64,000 bases of DNA from Streptomonospora litoralis (GCF_004323735.1 NZ_CP036455.1:1793101-1857100), one strand, 5' to 3'. Positions 17,923-27,410 are shown, counted from the first letter of the stretch. Translations and numbers: made by a program. Notes: generated by a model from the sequence alone, not told the origin.

Positions 17923-18026
17923 GGACGCCGAGGAGGCCGCGGCCGCCGGGGCGTCCGCGGCGCCCGGTGCCGAACGGGCCGCGCCGGCCGGCAGGACGAC
18001 CGGCACCGCCGGCTCGGGCGCGTGAC

Positions 18027-18067
18027 GCCGGTTGCGCGGCGCGCCGGGTGCGCGCCGCGCAACCGGC
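18027..18067 (+). terminator. Strong hairpin closing the arabinose cluster
   Basis: Perfect 17-bp arms 18027-18043 (starting GCCGGTTGCGC) and 18051-18067 with a 7-base loop. It lies just before dnaG and after the end of gguB. No T-run follows. It begins right after the TGA of the alternative gguB reading frame. Confidence 0.65.
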
Positions 18068-18207
18068 CCGTTGCCGGGCGCAGGCAGCGGTGCGCGGTTC
18101 TCGCGAACGGCCGGGCGGGTCGGTCGGGGGCGGCTCCCCGCCCGGATTCCACAGCGGCACCATCCGCCGTCGCCGGGTGTCGGCGGCACGAACTACGCTG
18201 GTTTACC

Positions 18208-20097
18208 GTGGCCGGCAGGATCAGAGACGAAGACGTCGCGCTCGTGCGCGAGCGCACCCCCATCGCCGACGTGGTGGGGGAGTACCTGCAGTTGCGCAGC
18301 GCGGGCGGCGGCTCGCTGAAGGGCCTGTGCCCCTTCCACGACGAGAAGTCCCCCTCGTTCAACGTCACTCCCGACCGCGGGCTCTACTACTGCTTCGGCT
18401 GCGGCGAGGGCGGCGACGTCATCCGCTTCATCCAGCAGATCGAGGGCCTCGGCTTCGTCGAGGCGGTCGAGTCCCTCGCCCAGCAGTCCGGCATCCGGCT
18501 GCGCTACGAGGCCGGAGGCGGCTACACCGCCCGCAACGACCAGGGGCAGCGCCAGCGGCTCATCGAGGCCCACCGCGAAGCCCAGCGCTTCTACGCCGAG
18601 CAGTTGCTCGCCCCGGCCGCGCAGGAGGGGCGGCGCTTCCTCACCGAGCGCGGGTTCGGCCGCGCCGACGCCGAGCACTTCGGAGTCGGCTACGCGCCCG
18701 GCGGGTGGGGGGCGCTCACCGGCCATCTGCGCGACAAGGGGTTCAGCGACCAGGAGATCATCACCGCCGGACTGGCCGGGCAGGGACGCCGCGGCGCCTA
18801 CGACAAGTTCCGCAACCGGCTGGTGTGGCCGGTACGCGAGGTCACCGGCGAGGTCGTGGGTTTCGGCGCCCGCAAGCTCGACTCCGACGACGACGGACCC
18901 AAGTACCTCAACACCCCCGAGACCCCGATCTTCAAGAAGGGCCACCTGCTCTACGGGCTCGACCTGGCCAAACGCGAGATCTCGCGCGAACGCCGCGCCG
19001 TCGTCGTCGAGGGCTACACCGACGTCATGGCCTGCCACCTGGCGGGTGTGCCCACCGCCGTGGCCACCTGCGGCACCTCCTTCGGCGAGGACCACCTCAA
19101 GGTACTGCGCCGGATGCTGCTGGGCCGCTCCAACCAGGGCGGCGAGGTCGTGTTCACCTTCGACGGCGACGCCGCCGGGCGCAAAGCGGCCGTGCGCGCC
19201 TTCGCCGAGGAGCACGGGTTCGCCTCCGAGACGTTCGTGGCGGTCCAGCCCGACGGCCTCGATCCCTGCGATCTCCGCCTCCACAACGGCGACGCCGCGG
19301 TGCGCGACCTGGTCGCCGACCGCAAGCCGCTGTACGAGTTCATGGTCCGCACGGTCATCGAGCAGTACGACCTCGACACCGCCGAGGGCCGCATGGCCGG
19401 ACTCGACGCCGCCGCCGAGATCGTGGCCGGCATCCGCAACGAGGGGGTGCGCAAGCTCTACGGAGTCAACCTGGACCACTGGCTGGGCATCATGGACGAA
19501 TCGTTCGTGCAGCGGCGGGTGGCCCAGCACGTCTCGGCCCGCCGCAACCGCCCGGGCGAGGCACCGGCCCGGCGCCCCGCACCCCAGGCGCCGCCGGGTG
19601 CGGCGGCCGAGGCGCCCTACGACCTGCGCGACCCGTCGCTGCAGCGTGAGCGCCAGGCACTGAAGATCGCCGTGCAGTACCCGGCGCTGGCCGCCGAGTT
19701 CGACGAGCTGGATCCCGAGTCGTTCACCGTGCCTCAGCACCGCGCCGTCCACACGCTGATCAGCGGCCAGGGCGGTGTGGCCGCGGCCGGCGAGCCGCAG
19801 CAGTGGGCGGCGGGCCTGCGCGACGCCGCCCCCGACGAGGCCCAGCGCGCGTTCGTCACCCGCCTGGCGGTCGAGCCGATCGAGGTCTACGGAGAACTCG
19901 ACGGGCATTACGCCCAGGAAATTCTAGGCACAATCAAGATTCATTCCATCAATCGCCAGGTGGCAAACCTGAAATCCCGGCTGGGTCGGCTGGACCCCTC
20001 CTCTCAAGCTGAGGAGTACCAGCGCGTCTTCACCGATCTGATGGCTGTTGAGCAGCAGAGACGCCTGATGCGCGAGCGCTCCGGCGGTGCCGCGTAG
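18208..20097 (+). CDS. dnaG: DNA primase
   Basis: A 629-residue primase that makes RNA primers at the replication fork. The N-terminal CHC2 zinc ribbon has C41, H44, C62 and C65 (CPFHDEKSPSF...YYCFGCGEGGD). The catalytic TOPRIM domain has E268 (VVVEGYTDVMA) and a later FDGDAAGRKAA acidic motif. The C-terminal helicase-interaction region is reached after a linker rich in Arg/Pro/Ala. GTG 18208 is chosen because the protein then begins AGRIRDEDVALVRERTPI, the standard DnaG start; the upstream extension is low complexity. TACGCT (18193-18198) lies nine bases upstream with no ribosome binding site, so the message may be leaderless. The sigma factor gene follows 59 bp later. Confidence 0.97.
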   Translation: MAGRIRDEDVALVRERTPIADVVGEYLQLRSAGGGSLKGLCPFHDEKSPSFNVTPDRGLYYCFGCGEGGDVIRFIQQIEGLGFVEAVESLAQQSGIRLRYEAGGGYTARNDQGQRQRLIEAHREAQRFYAEQLLAPAAQEGRRFLTERGFGRADAEHFGVGYAPGGWGALTGHLRDKGFSDQEIITAGLAGQGRRGAYDKFRNRLVWPVREVTGEVVGFGARKLDSDDDGPKYLNTPETPIFKKGHLLYGLDLAKREISRERRAVVVEGYTDVMACHLAGVPTAVATCGTSFGEDHLKVLRRMLLGRSNQGGEVVFTFDGDAAGRKAAVRAFAEEHGFASETFVAVQPDGLDPCDLRLHNGDAAVRDLVADRKPLYEFMVRTVIEQYDLDTAEGRMAGLDAAAEIVAGIRNEGVRKLYGVNLDHWLGIMDESFVQRRVAQHVSARRNRPGEAPARRPAPQAPPGAAAEAPYDLRDPSLQRERQALKIAVQYPALAAEFDELDPESFTVPQHRAVHTLISGQGGVAAAGEPQQWAAGLRDAAPDEAQRAFVTRLAVEPIEVYGELDGHYAQEILGTIKIHSINRQVANLKSRLGRLDPSSQAEEYQRVFTDLMAVEQQRRLMRERSGGAA

Positions 20098-20112
20098 CAC
20101 ACAGGTGACAAA

Positions 20113-20128
20113 AATAGTCCTCACTATT
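20113..20128. promoter_or_regulatory. Small inverted repeat between dnaG and the sigma gene
   Basis: AATAGT-CCTC-ACTATT, a perfect 6-bp inverted repeat in an AT-rich patch that is unusual for this genome. It may be an operator or part of the sigma gene promoter. No clear -35/-10 pair can be fixed. Confidence 0.35.
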
Positions 20129-20156
20129 CCGCCGTGCTATCGGGCAGACTGGAGAC

Positions 20157-21302
20157 GTGGCTCTAACGGTGCTGCCCGGCGAAATGCCACCGATCACCCA
20201 GGTGGCGCAACTGGTCGCGGGCGCAGGCTCCGGGGAGATGGTGACGGTCGGCGACGTCGCCGCGGCCCTGGACCGCCTCGATGCCCCGCCCGAGTCGTTG
20301 GACCAGGTGGTGCGCGGCCTTGCGCAGCAGGGCGTCGACGTCGTCGACCCCGCCGCGGACGATCCCGCGCCCGCCGAACTCGTGCGCAAAGCACCCGCCA
20401 GCGACCTGGTGCGCATCTACCTGCGTGAGATCGGCCGCGTTCCGCTGCTCACGGCAGAAGAAGAAGTAGACCTGGCCAAGTCCATCGAAGCCGGCCTTTT
20501 CGCGGGGGAGAAGCTCCGCCGCTTCGGCCCCCTCGCGGACACCGACGACACGCTCGACCTCGAACTGATCGTCGACGAAGGCGAGCGCGCGAAGCACCGC
20601 CTGATCGAGTCGAACCTGCGTCTGGTGGTCTCCATCGCCAAGCGCTACCTCGGCCGCGGCCTGCTGCTGCTCGATCTGGTCCAAGAGGGCAACCTCGGCC
20701 TGATCCGGGCCGTAGAGAAGTTCGACTACACCAAGGGATTCAAATTCTCGACCTATGCCACCTGGTGGATCCGGCAGGCCATCACCCGGGCCATCGCCGA
20801 CCAGGCGCGCACCATCCGCATCCCGGTGCACATGGTCGAGACCATCAACCGGCTGATGCGCGTGCAGCGCCAGCTGCACCAGGAATTGGGCCGCGAACCC
20901 ACCCCCGCCGAGATCTCGCGCGAGCTCGGATTCGCCGACGCCCGGGTGCAGGAGATCCAGCGCATCGCCCAGGAGCCCGTCTCGCTGCATGCCCCCATCG
21001 GCGAGGAGGACTCCGACTTCGGCGACTTCATCGAGGACACCGACGCCGTCGTCCCTGCCGACGCGGCGGCGTTCACCCTGCTGCAGGACCAGCTGCTGGC
21101 CCTGCTCGCCGGCCTGACCGAGCGCGAGCAGCGCATCATCCAGCTGCGCTTCGGTCTGCGCGACGGCCACCCGCACACCCTGGAGGAGGTGGGGCACGAG
21201 TTCGGAGTCACCCGCGAGCGCATCCGCCAGATCGAAGCCAAGACCCTGGCCAAACTGCGCCACCCGTCCCTGGCCAAGACTTTGCGCGACTTCCTGTCCT
21301 AG
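20157..21302 (+). CDS. rpoD: RNA polymerase sigma-70 factor, primary type
   Basis: A 381-residue sigma factor. Region 1.2 is [21 protein letters not shown]. Region 2 is [16 protein letters not shown]...[24 protein letters not shown] plus the -10-binding [20 protein letters not shown]. Region 3 includes [21 protein letters not shown]. The region 4 helix-turn-helix is [22 protein letters not shown]. All primary-sigma signatures are intact, but it lacks the long acidic N-terminal extension of HrdB/SigA-type proteins and could be a group 2 relative. GTG 20157 has GGAG a few bases upstream. The dnaG-rpoD order echoes the macromolecular-synthesis operon of other bacteria. Confidence 0.9.
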   Translation: MALTVLPGEMPPITQVAQLVAGAGSGEMVTVGDVAAALDRLDAPPESLDQVVRGLAQQGVDVVDPAADDPAPAELVRKAPASDLVRIYLREIGRVPLLTAEEEVDLAKSIEAGLFAGEKLRRFGPLADTDDTLDLELIVDEGERAKHRLIESNLRLVVSIAKRYLGRGLLLLDLVQEGNLGLIRAVEKFDYTKGFKFSTYATWWIRQAITRAIADQARTIRIPVHMVETINRLMRVQRQLHQELGREPTPAEISRELGFADARVQEIQRIAQEPVSLHAPIGEEDSDFGDFIEDTDAVVPADAAAFTLLQDQLLALLAGLTEREQRIIQLRFGLRDGHPHTLEEVGHEFGVTRERIRQIEAKTLAKLRHPSLAKTLRDFLS

Positions 21303-21559
21303 GCCGTGTTCAAGGAATGCTCGTTCGGTCCGGCTCGCATGGGCGGCCGGGCCGTGCGGCTCGGATCCGTTACGCCGACTTGCCCGGACTTGGCCGGACT
21401 TGCCCCCGGTCGGGCAGCAGGCTGATTGCTGGGGAGCAGACCGGGGACGGTGGCGGGTCGGCGCCCGCGGTCGAGGGAGCGGGGACCGCCGGCGGCTGTG
21501 CGCGCCACCGGCGAGCCCCCGGCCCGGTGGGCGCAGGATCAGCCGCCGGGTACACCCCC

Positions 21560-21694
21560 CACGGGCCAGGGGTTGAGGTGGGTGAAGCCCTCCTGGAGCT
21601 GGTACGGGTAACAGGGATACGGCGCCGTCCGGGCGCTCGCGGCGTCGAGCCGCGCCGCCTGGTCGGCCGTGAGACTCCAGCCGACGGTGCCGAG
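21560..21694 (-). pseudogene. Remnant of an aldo/keto reductase C-terminus
   Basis: Minus-strand translation gives LGTVGWSLTADQAARLDAAS followed by ARTAPYPCYPYQLQEGFTHLNP. This is the usual last 45 residues of NADPH-dependent aldo/keto reductases (a V-G-W-S-L-[TS]-x-[ED]-Q...LD-x-AS segment and a GF...NP tail). The rest of the gene is missing: upstream of 21694 the frame runs into unrelated sequence and into the start region of the GH18 gene. It is read as a decayed relic. The remainder of the 491-bp gap (21303-21793) holds a short tandem of CGGACTTG-like units near 21380-21405 and no supported gene. Confidence 0.65.
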
Positions 21695-21793
21695 GCGGTA
21701 GACGAGGCCCTGTGTCCGCCACGTGCCCCGCGGTCCCTCGCAGGGCCGGATGCGGCCGCCGCGCGCGCCGGCGTGTGCGGTTAGGTTGGCGGT

Positions 21794-23173
21794 GTGAAGG
21801 GCCAGGCGAGACCGGAGCGCGGGTGGCGGCGTAGTCGCGCTCCGCGCACGCGTACCGGTCGGGCGGTGCTCGGCGTCGCCGCGGCGGCGCTGGCCGCGGT
21901 GCTCGCCGCAGGGGCCGTGGCCGCCGTCGACGCAGTGAGGAGCGGGTCGAGCGCAGTGCACCGCATCGCCTACTTCGCCGACTGGAACCAGGCCGTGCGC
22001 GACTACCGGGTCTCAGACGTCGCCGACAGCGGCGCCGCGGCGCGGTTGACCCGGCTGATGTGGGCCTTCGGCGAGATCGACGCCGACGGCCGGTGCCACA
22101 TCCCCGACGACAGCGCCTGGGAGCTGTACCAGCGGCGCTACTCGGCCGCGGAGAGCGTCGACGGCGCGGCCGACTCCTACGAGCAGCCGCTCGCCGGCGG
22201 CCTCCGCCAGCTGCGCGAGCTGCGCGAGCGCTACCCCGAGCTGGGCGCGAGCATCTCGCTGGGCGGCTGGAACACCTCCGTCCACTTCTCCACCGCGGTG
22301 CGCACCGAAGAGTCGCGCCGCGAGTTCGTGTCCTCGTGCCTGGACCTGTGGCTGCGCGGCGACCTGCCGGTACGCGACGGCGAGCCGCAGGGCGGGCCGG
22401 GCGTCGCCGCGGGCGTCTTCGACGGCATCGACCTCGACTGGGAGTGGCCCGGCGGCGACGGCCACCCGGACAACATCGAGCACCCCGCCGACCGCCGCAA
22501 CTTCACGTTGCTCGTGCGGGAGTTCCGGCGCCAGCTCGACGAACTGGGGGACCAGACCGGACGGGAGTACACGCTCTCGGCGTCGCTGCCCGGCGACACG
22601 CAGCGGATGCGGGACGGCTACGAACCCGAGGTCTTCGAGCCGCTGGACTTCGCGACCGTGCAGGGATACGACCTCACCGGCCCCTGGAGCAGCGTGACCG
22701 GCCACCATTCCCAGCTCTACGCCCCCGAGGGCGCCGCTCCGGCGGTGGGCGTGCACAGCGTCGTACAGGGCTACCTCGAACACGGGCTGCCCGCGGAGAA
22801 GCTCGTCGTCGGCTTCCCCGGCTTCGGACGCGGCTGGCGCGGCGTCGGGCAGCAGACGTCGTTCGGCCGCCGGGCCGAGGCGGAGGCGCCGGCGTCGGGC
22901 GACTACGGCGAGCACGCCGCCTCCTACGCCGAACTGGAGCAGCGCGACGCCCGGCGCTACTTCGACCCGGTCAACGGCGCCTACTGGCTCGTCGACGGTG
23001 GCGAATGGTGGTCCTACGACACCCCCCGCGTCGTCGCCCGCAAGGGCGCCTACGCCCGCGAGCGCGGCCTTGGCGGCCTGATGCTGTGGAACCTGGACAT
23101 GGACCCCGAGGGCGATCTGGTCCGCGCCATGGACACCGCCCTCGACGGGGACACGGCGGCGCCATGGGAATAG
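21794..23173 (+). CDS. Exported or membrane-anchored GH18 protein (chitinase-like)
   Basis: A 459-residue glycoside hydrolase of family 18. The catalytic DxxDxDxE motif is intact as D210, D213, D215 and E217 (FDGIDLDWEWPGG). SISLGGWNTS is the second beta-strand signature and LGGLMLWNLDMDPEG the last. A basic start followed by a hydrophobic stretch (VLGVAAAALAAVLAAGAVAAV, about residues 25-45) without a lipobox suggests a signal anchor or Sec signal. It probably cleaves beta-1,4-GlcNAc polymers, but no chitin-binding module is present. GTG 21794 lies seven bases after a -10-like TAGGTT (21782-21787) with no ribosome binding site, indicating leaderless translation. Confidence 0.88.
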   Translation: MKGQARPERGWRRSRAPRTRTGRAVLGVAAAALAAVLAAGAVAAVDAVRSGSSAVHRIAYFADWNQAVRDYRVSDVADSGAAARLTRLMWAFGEIDADGRCHIPDDSAWELYQRRYSAAESVDGAADSYEQPLAGGLRQLRELRERYPELGASISLGGWNTSVHFSTAVRTEESRREFVSSCLDLWLRGDLPVRDGEPQGGPGVAAGVFDGIDLDWEWPGGDGHPDNIEHPADRRNFTLLVREFRRQLDELGDQTGREYTLSASLPGDTQRMRDGYEPEVFEPLDFATVQGYDLTGPWSSVTGHHSQLYAPEGAAPAVGVHSVVQGYLEHGLPAEKLVVGFPGFGRGWRGVGQQTSFGRRAEAEAPASGDYGEHAASYAELEQRDARRYFDPVNGAYWLVDGGEWWSYDTPRVVARKGAYARERGLGGLMLWNLDMDPEGDLVRAMDTALDGDTAAPWE

Positions 23174-23191
23174 CTCGTCGACGGTGTTCTC

Positions 23192-23719
23192 TCAGCCGTC
23201 CCGGTGCTCGTCGACGAGTCCGCGGTCGGGGTGCCAGTGGCGGACGCGCAGCTTGTCGCCCTCCACCGACGTCACGGTCGCCTCGGTGAGCAGCACACGG
23301 AACAGGTGGAAGCCGCCGGGGTCGGCGCCCGGGTCGGCGAGCAGGGTGCGCGCCTCGCCGGCGTCGGTCACCTCCACCGCGACTCCGGCGACCTTCGCGT
23401 CGCCCGGGTCCATGGAGTCGTCACCGGGGTTGGCGTGCAGCGCCAGACGTCCGTCGCGGCGCAGGTCGTGTGCCTTGCGGGCGCCCGGCATCGAGCCGAG
23501 CAGCAGTTCGTCGCCCCGCAGATCCACCTCGGTGCCGCTGACGCGCGGGGAGCCGTCGCGGCGCAGCGTCGCCAGGACGTGGTGCTTCGCCGCGCCGAAG
23601 GCGGAGCGCACCTGCGCCGCGAAGCCCGGTTGTGCCGCGGCGAACTCTCCCCAGGACACGGCCGCCGCCGCGTCCGCCGAGTCGCTCGTCTTCGCCGATT
23701 CCTCCGGTGTAGTGTCCAT
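23192..23719 (-). CDS. FMN-binding split-barrel protein (pyridoxamine-5'-phosphate-oxidase-like)
   Basis: A 175-residue protein with the split-barrel fold of PNPOx-related flavin or F420 enzymes: KHHVLATLRRDGSPRVSGTEVDLRGDELLLGSMPGARKAHDLRRDGRLALH is the first half of the barrel and its cofactor-binding side. True pyridoxamine oxidase substrate residues are not recognisable, so the role is open; many actinobacterial members are F420- or FMN-dependent reductases. It is transcribed divergently from the FAD/Fe-S dehydrogenase and converges with the GH18 gene. ATG 23719 is the first sensible start. Confidence 0.75.
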   Translation of the reverse strand: MDTTPEESAKTSDSADAAAAVSWGEFAAAQPGFAAQVRSAFGAAKHHVLATLRRDGSPRVSGTEVDLRGDELLLGSMPGARKAHDLRRDGRLALHANPGDDSMDPGDAKVAGVAVEVTDAGEARTLLADPGADPGGFHLFRVLLTEATVTSVEGDKLRVRHWHPDRGLVDEHRDG

Positions 23720-23813
23720 ACCGCGATTGTCACCGGGAAAACTGCCATCTTTCGTCAGGAATCGCCGCGGCGTTCAGGTTGTCACTCCCGGCACCGCGCG
23801 CCACGCTGGGATC

Positions 23814-26800
23814 ATGCCCGAAACGACCTCCCCAGCGGACCTGCCCGACATCGACCTCGACGGCTTCCGGCGCGCCCTGCGCCGCGACGTCTCCGGGACG
23901 GTGGCCTTCGACTCCGGAGCACGGGCCCTCTACACCGCCGACGCCTCCAACTACCGGCACGTGCCCGTGGGCGTCGTACTTCCGCGGACCGTCGACGACG
24001 TCGTCGCCGCGGTCGCCGCATGCAACGCCTACGGGGTTCCGCTGACCAACCGCGGGGGCGGTACCAGCATCGCGGGCAATTCGATCGGGCAAGGGCTGGT
24101 CATCGACACCTCGCGCCACCTCACCGGCATCGAGGAGATCGACCCGCAGCGGCGCACCGCACGCGTGCAGCCCGGTGTCGTCCTCGACGACCTGAAGGCT
24201 GCGGCGGCGCCGCACGGGCTCACGTTCGGACCCGACCCCTCCACGCACAGCAGGTGCACCATCGGCGGGATGATCGGCAACAACTCCTGCGGCTCGCACT
24301 CGGTCGCCTGGGGCACGACGGCCGACAACGTCGACTCGCTGGACGTGCTGCTGCACGACGGCACCCGGATGACGGTCGGCGCCACCGGCCGCGACGAGCT
24401 CGACCGGCTCGCCACGCTGCCCACCCGCGAGGGCCAGGTCTACGCGGCGCTGCGCGAACTCGTGAACACCTACATGGGAGACCTGCGCACCGGCATGCCC
24501 CAGCTCTCGCGGCGCGTCTCCGGCTACTCGCTGGACCGGCTGCTGCCCGAGAACGGCGGCCACGTCGCCCGCGCGCTCACCGGTACAGAGGGCACCTGCG
24601 TGACCGTGCTCGGGGCGTCGGTCCGGCTGGTGGAGTCTCCGCCCTCCCGCATCCTGGTCGTGCTGGGCTACCCCGACGCCCCCGCCGCGGCCGACGCGGT
24701 GCCCGAGCTGCTGGCCCACAGCCCCCTCACCGTCGAGGGCCTCAACGAGCAGCTCGTCTCGCGGGTGCGGCGCCCGGGCGGCGGGCGCACCGAGCTGCCT
24801 TCCGGTGCCGCCTGGCTGATGGTCGAGGTCGGCGGCGCCGACGCCGCCGAGGCGGCCGAGCGCGGCAGGGCGATGCTGCGCGACCTCAAGGGCGCCGCTC
24901 GTCCCGTGGACGCCGCGGTCGTCACCGACCCCGCCCACGCCCGGGCCCTGTGGCGCATCCGCGAGGAGGGGTCGGGCCTGGCCACGCGGGCCCCCGACGG
25001 CACCGAGGCGTGGCCCGGTTGGGAGGACGCCGCGGTGCCTCCGGAGCGGCTGGGCTCCTACCTGCGCTCCTACGACCGCCTGATGGCCGACCACGGGTAC
25101 CAGGGGGTTGTCTACGGCCACTTCGGCGAGGGGTGCCTGCACGTGCGAGTCGACTTCGGCCTCGCCGACCCCGACGGCCGCCGCCGGTTCCGCTCGTTCA
25201 TGGAGGAGGCAGCCGACCTCGTCGCCGAGCACGGCGGATCGGTCTCCGGCGAGCACGGCGACGGGCAGGCGCGCTCGGAGCTGCTGCCGCGGATGTACAG
25301 CGACCGGGTGATGCGGGCGTTCGGCGAGTTCAAGTCGATCTGGGACCCGCGCAGCCGGATGAACCCGGGCGTCATCGTCGACCCGCTGCCGCTGGACGCC
25401 GACCTGCGCCAGGCCGCCCTGCCGGCGGCACCGCTCACCGTCCTGGACTATCCCGAGGACCAGGGCGACTTCGCGCGGGCGATGCGCCGCTGCGTGGGCG
25501 TGGGCAAGTGCAGGCGGCACGAGGGACCGGGCGTGATGTGCCCGAGCTACATGGTGACCCGGGAGGAGAAGGACTCCACCCGCGGGCGCGCCCGCATGCT
25601 GTTCGAGATGCTCAACGGCGAGGTCATCACCGACGGCTGGGCCTCGGAGGAGGTGCGCGACAGCCTCGACCTGTGCCTGTCCTGCAAGGGCTGCCGCAGC
25701 GACTGCCCGGTCAACGTGGACATGGCCGCCTACAAGGCCGAGTTCCTGCATCACCACTACCGGGGGCGCGTCCGTCCGGCGTCGCACTACTCGATGGGCT
25801 GGCTGCCGGTGTGGGCGCGACTGGCGGCACTTGCGCCCGCGGAGGCCAACCGGGCGGGCGGCGCGCGCCTTCTCGGCGACGCCGTGAAACGGGTGGGCGG
25901 CATCGCCCGGCAGCGCGGCATCCCCGAGTTCGCGCACACGACGTTCACCCGGTGGTTCCGCCGGCGCGCCAAGCGCAAGCAGGGCGGGCCGCAGGCGCAG
26001 CGCGGCCTGCGCGGGCTGCTCGGCGGCGCACTGCGGCGGCGCCCGGCGGCCGCGGAGCAGGACACCGACACCGACACTGCCCGGGCCGGGGCGGCCGCGG
26101 GCACCTCGGGGGAGCGGGGCACCGTCGTGCTCTGGCCCGACACCTTCGGCAACTACCTGGAGCCGCAGATCCCCGCGGCGGCCGTGCGGGTACTGGAGGC
26201 CGCCGGTTTCAGGGTGGTGCTGCCCGAGGGGCAGGTCTGCTGCGGCCTGACGTGGGTCTCCACCGGGCAGCTCGGCGTCGCGCGCGAGGTCATGCGCCGC
26301 GCGCTGCGGGCGCTCGCCCCGCACGTGGAGGCGGGTGTGCCGATCGTCGGCTTGGAACCCAGTTGCACCGCGGCGCTGCGTTCGGACCTGGTGGAGCTGC
26401 TGCCGGGGCGGGCCAGTGAGCGGGTGGCGGAGTCGGTGTACACCCTGGCGGAGTTCCTCAACACCCACGCCCCCGACTGGGAGCCGCCGCGCGTGGACGC
26501 CCGCGCCATCAGCCAGGTGCACTGCCACCAGCACGCGGTCATCGGCTTCGACGCCGACCGCAAGCTGATGGAGCGCGCCGGTATCGACGGCGACGTACTG
26601 GAGTCGGGCTGCTGCGGCCTGGCGGGCAACTTCGGTTTCGAGGCCGAGCACTACGAGGTGTCCAAGGCGGTCGGCGAGCGCGTCCTCCTACCGGCGGTCC
26701 GCGAGGCCGACCCGCGGACGCTGGTGCTGGCGGACGGCTTCAGCTGCCGCACCCAGATCGACCAGGAGGCGGGGCGCCCGGCCGTGCACCTGGCGGAGGT

Positions 26801-26876
26801 CCTGGCGCGCGGATTGGCCGAGGAGGAGGCGAAGGGAGCCGGAGAGCCCGCGGATCGGACGCGTCCACGCCGCTAG
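23814..26876 (+). CDS. FAD-linked dehydrogenase fused to an Fe-S/CCG oxidoreductase domain
   Basis: A 1020-residue two-part enzyme. Residues about 40-260 form a VAO-type FAD-binding domain (NRGGGTSIAGNSIGQGLVID; GNNSCGSHSVAWG). Residues about 270-530 form the FAD-oxidase C domain, ending VSGEHGDGQARSELL...WDPRSRMNPG. Then come Fe-S cysteines (C560, C566, C576) and the 4Fe-4S set C621, C624, C627, C631 (CLSCKGCRSDCP). The last third has the CCG heterodisulfide-reductase-like motifs (VCCGLTW, GLEPSC, ESGCCGLAGNFG). Such fusions oxidise D-2-hydroxyacids (D-lactate, glycolate or 2-hydroxyglutarate) and pass electrons to quinone or a carrier; the exact substrate cannot be read. ATG 23814 begins the conserved protein; the upstream frame overlaps the divergent gene. 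Confidence 0.88.
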   Translation: MPETTSPADLPDIDLDGFRRALRRDVSGTVAFDSGARALYTADASNYRHVPVGVVLPRTVDDVVAAVAACNAYGVPLTNRGGGTSIAGNSIGQGLVIDTSRHLTGIEEIDPQRRTARVQPGVVLDDLKAAAAPHGLTFGPDPSTHSRCTIGGMIGNNSCGSHSVAWGTTADNVDSLDVLLHDGTRMTVGATGRDELDRLATLPTREGQVYAALRELVNTYMGDLRTGMPQLSRRVSGYSLDRLLPENGGHVARALTGTEGTCVTVLGASVRLVESPPSRILVVLGYPDAPAAADAVPELLAHSPLTVEGLNEQLVSRVRRPGGGRTELPSGAAWLMVEVGGADAAEAAERGRAMLRDLKGAARPVDAAVVTDPAHARALWRIREEGSGLATRAPDGTEAWPGWEDAAVPPERLGSYLRSYDRLMADHGYQGVVYGHFGEGCLHVRVDFGLADPDGRRRFRSFMEEAADLVAEHGGSVSGEHGDGQARSELLPRMYSDRVMRAFGEFKSIWDPRSRMNPGVIVDPLPLDADLRQAALPAAPLTVLDYPEDQGDFARAMRRCVGVGKCRRHEGPGVMCPSYMVTREEKDSTRGRARMLFEMLNGEVITDGWASEEVRDSLDLCLSCKGCRSDCPVNVDMAAYKAEFLHHHYRGRVRPASHYSMGWLPVWARLAALAPAEANRAGGARLLGDAVKRVGGIARQRGIPEFAHTTFTRWFRRRAKRKQGGPQAQRGLRGLLGGALRRRPAAAEQDTDTDTARAGAAAGTSGERGTVVLWPDTFGNYLEPQIPAAAVRVLEAAGFRVVLPEGQVCCGLTWVSTGQLGVAREVMRRALRALAPHVEAGVPIVGLEPSCTAALRSDLVELLPGRASERVAESVYTLAEFLNTHAPDWEPPRVDARAISQVHCHQHAVIGFDADRKLMERAGIDGDVLESGCCGLAGNFGFEAEHYEVSKAVGERVLLPAVREADPRTLVLADGFSCRTQIDQEAGRPAVHLAEVLARGLAEEEAKGAGEPADRTRPRR

Positions 26877-26918
26877 GGCTTCAGCCGTCGCGGGAGGTGC
26901 GGCCGCCGCCCGCCGGGC

Positions 26919-27410
26919 TCATACCCCCATCTGCTCGCGCAGAGCGGCGAGCGCGGGCCCGGCGCGCTCCGCGACGCGGGGGTCCTGCGGATCGACGCCG
27001 TCGTCGACGTGCACCTGCCAGGAGATCTCCGACCCGCCGGGGGGCCGCCGGGCCACCAGCCGGAAGCCGCGGCCCTCGTCGGGTCCCTCCAAGGGGATGT
27101 GGCGGGTGACGACGATGGTCGCGGTCACCCGCTCGTAGACGACCTCCGCGAGCCGCCCGGGCTCGTCGACGCGGAACACGCGGCGGCCGTGCCCCTCCTC
27201 GGTGAAGGTGAAGCCCTCCTCGGTCCACCGCGCGCGGTCGATGTGCTCCCACGGCACCACATGGCCGTCGGGCAGGTGCAGCGCGCGATCGGTGGCCACC
27301 AGCGCGTCGTCGCCTCCCCCGGTACGGGCGAGGACGCGTTCACCGCGCCGGAGGGCGAGGCGGGAGCGCAGGCCCTCGGGCAACCCGGCGGTGCGGCGCA
27401 GCGGGCGCAC
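26919..27410 (-). CDS. Conserved actinobacterial protein of unknown function
   Basis: A 163-residue soluble protein with no transmembrane segment. It reads VLARTGGGDDALVATDRALH and then LPDGHVVPWEHIDRARWTEE, a beta-rich pattern resembling PH-like membrane-associated folds. I do not recognise an assigned function. GTG 27410 lies five bases after the stop of the upstream small membrane protein, so the two are probably translationally coupled. It converges with the FAD/Fe-S gene. Confidence 0.62.
   Translation of the reverse strand: MRPLRRTAGLPEGLRSRLALRRGERVLARTGGGDDALVATDRALHLPDGHVVPWEHIDRARWTEEGFTFTEEGHGRRVFRVDEPGRLAEVVYERVTATIVVTRHIPLEGPDEGRGFRLVARRPPGGSEISWQVHVDDGVDPQDPRVAERAGPALAALREQMGV

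Noticed and set aside
14977-18189. 1070-residue open frame opposite gguA and gguB
   Set aside because: Antisense shadow. The coding strand has complete ABC transporter motifs.
21504-21516. GCCACCGGCGAGC as another copy of the long repeat
   Set aside because: Only 13 bases match the repeat core and the flanks do not align, so it is not called a copy.
23204-26651. Two long open frames (about 1071 and 973 residues) overlapping the FAD/Fe-S gene in other frames
   Set aside because: Both are Arg- or Val/Gly/His-rich shadows; only the frame starting at 23814 shows FAD and Fe-S motifs.
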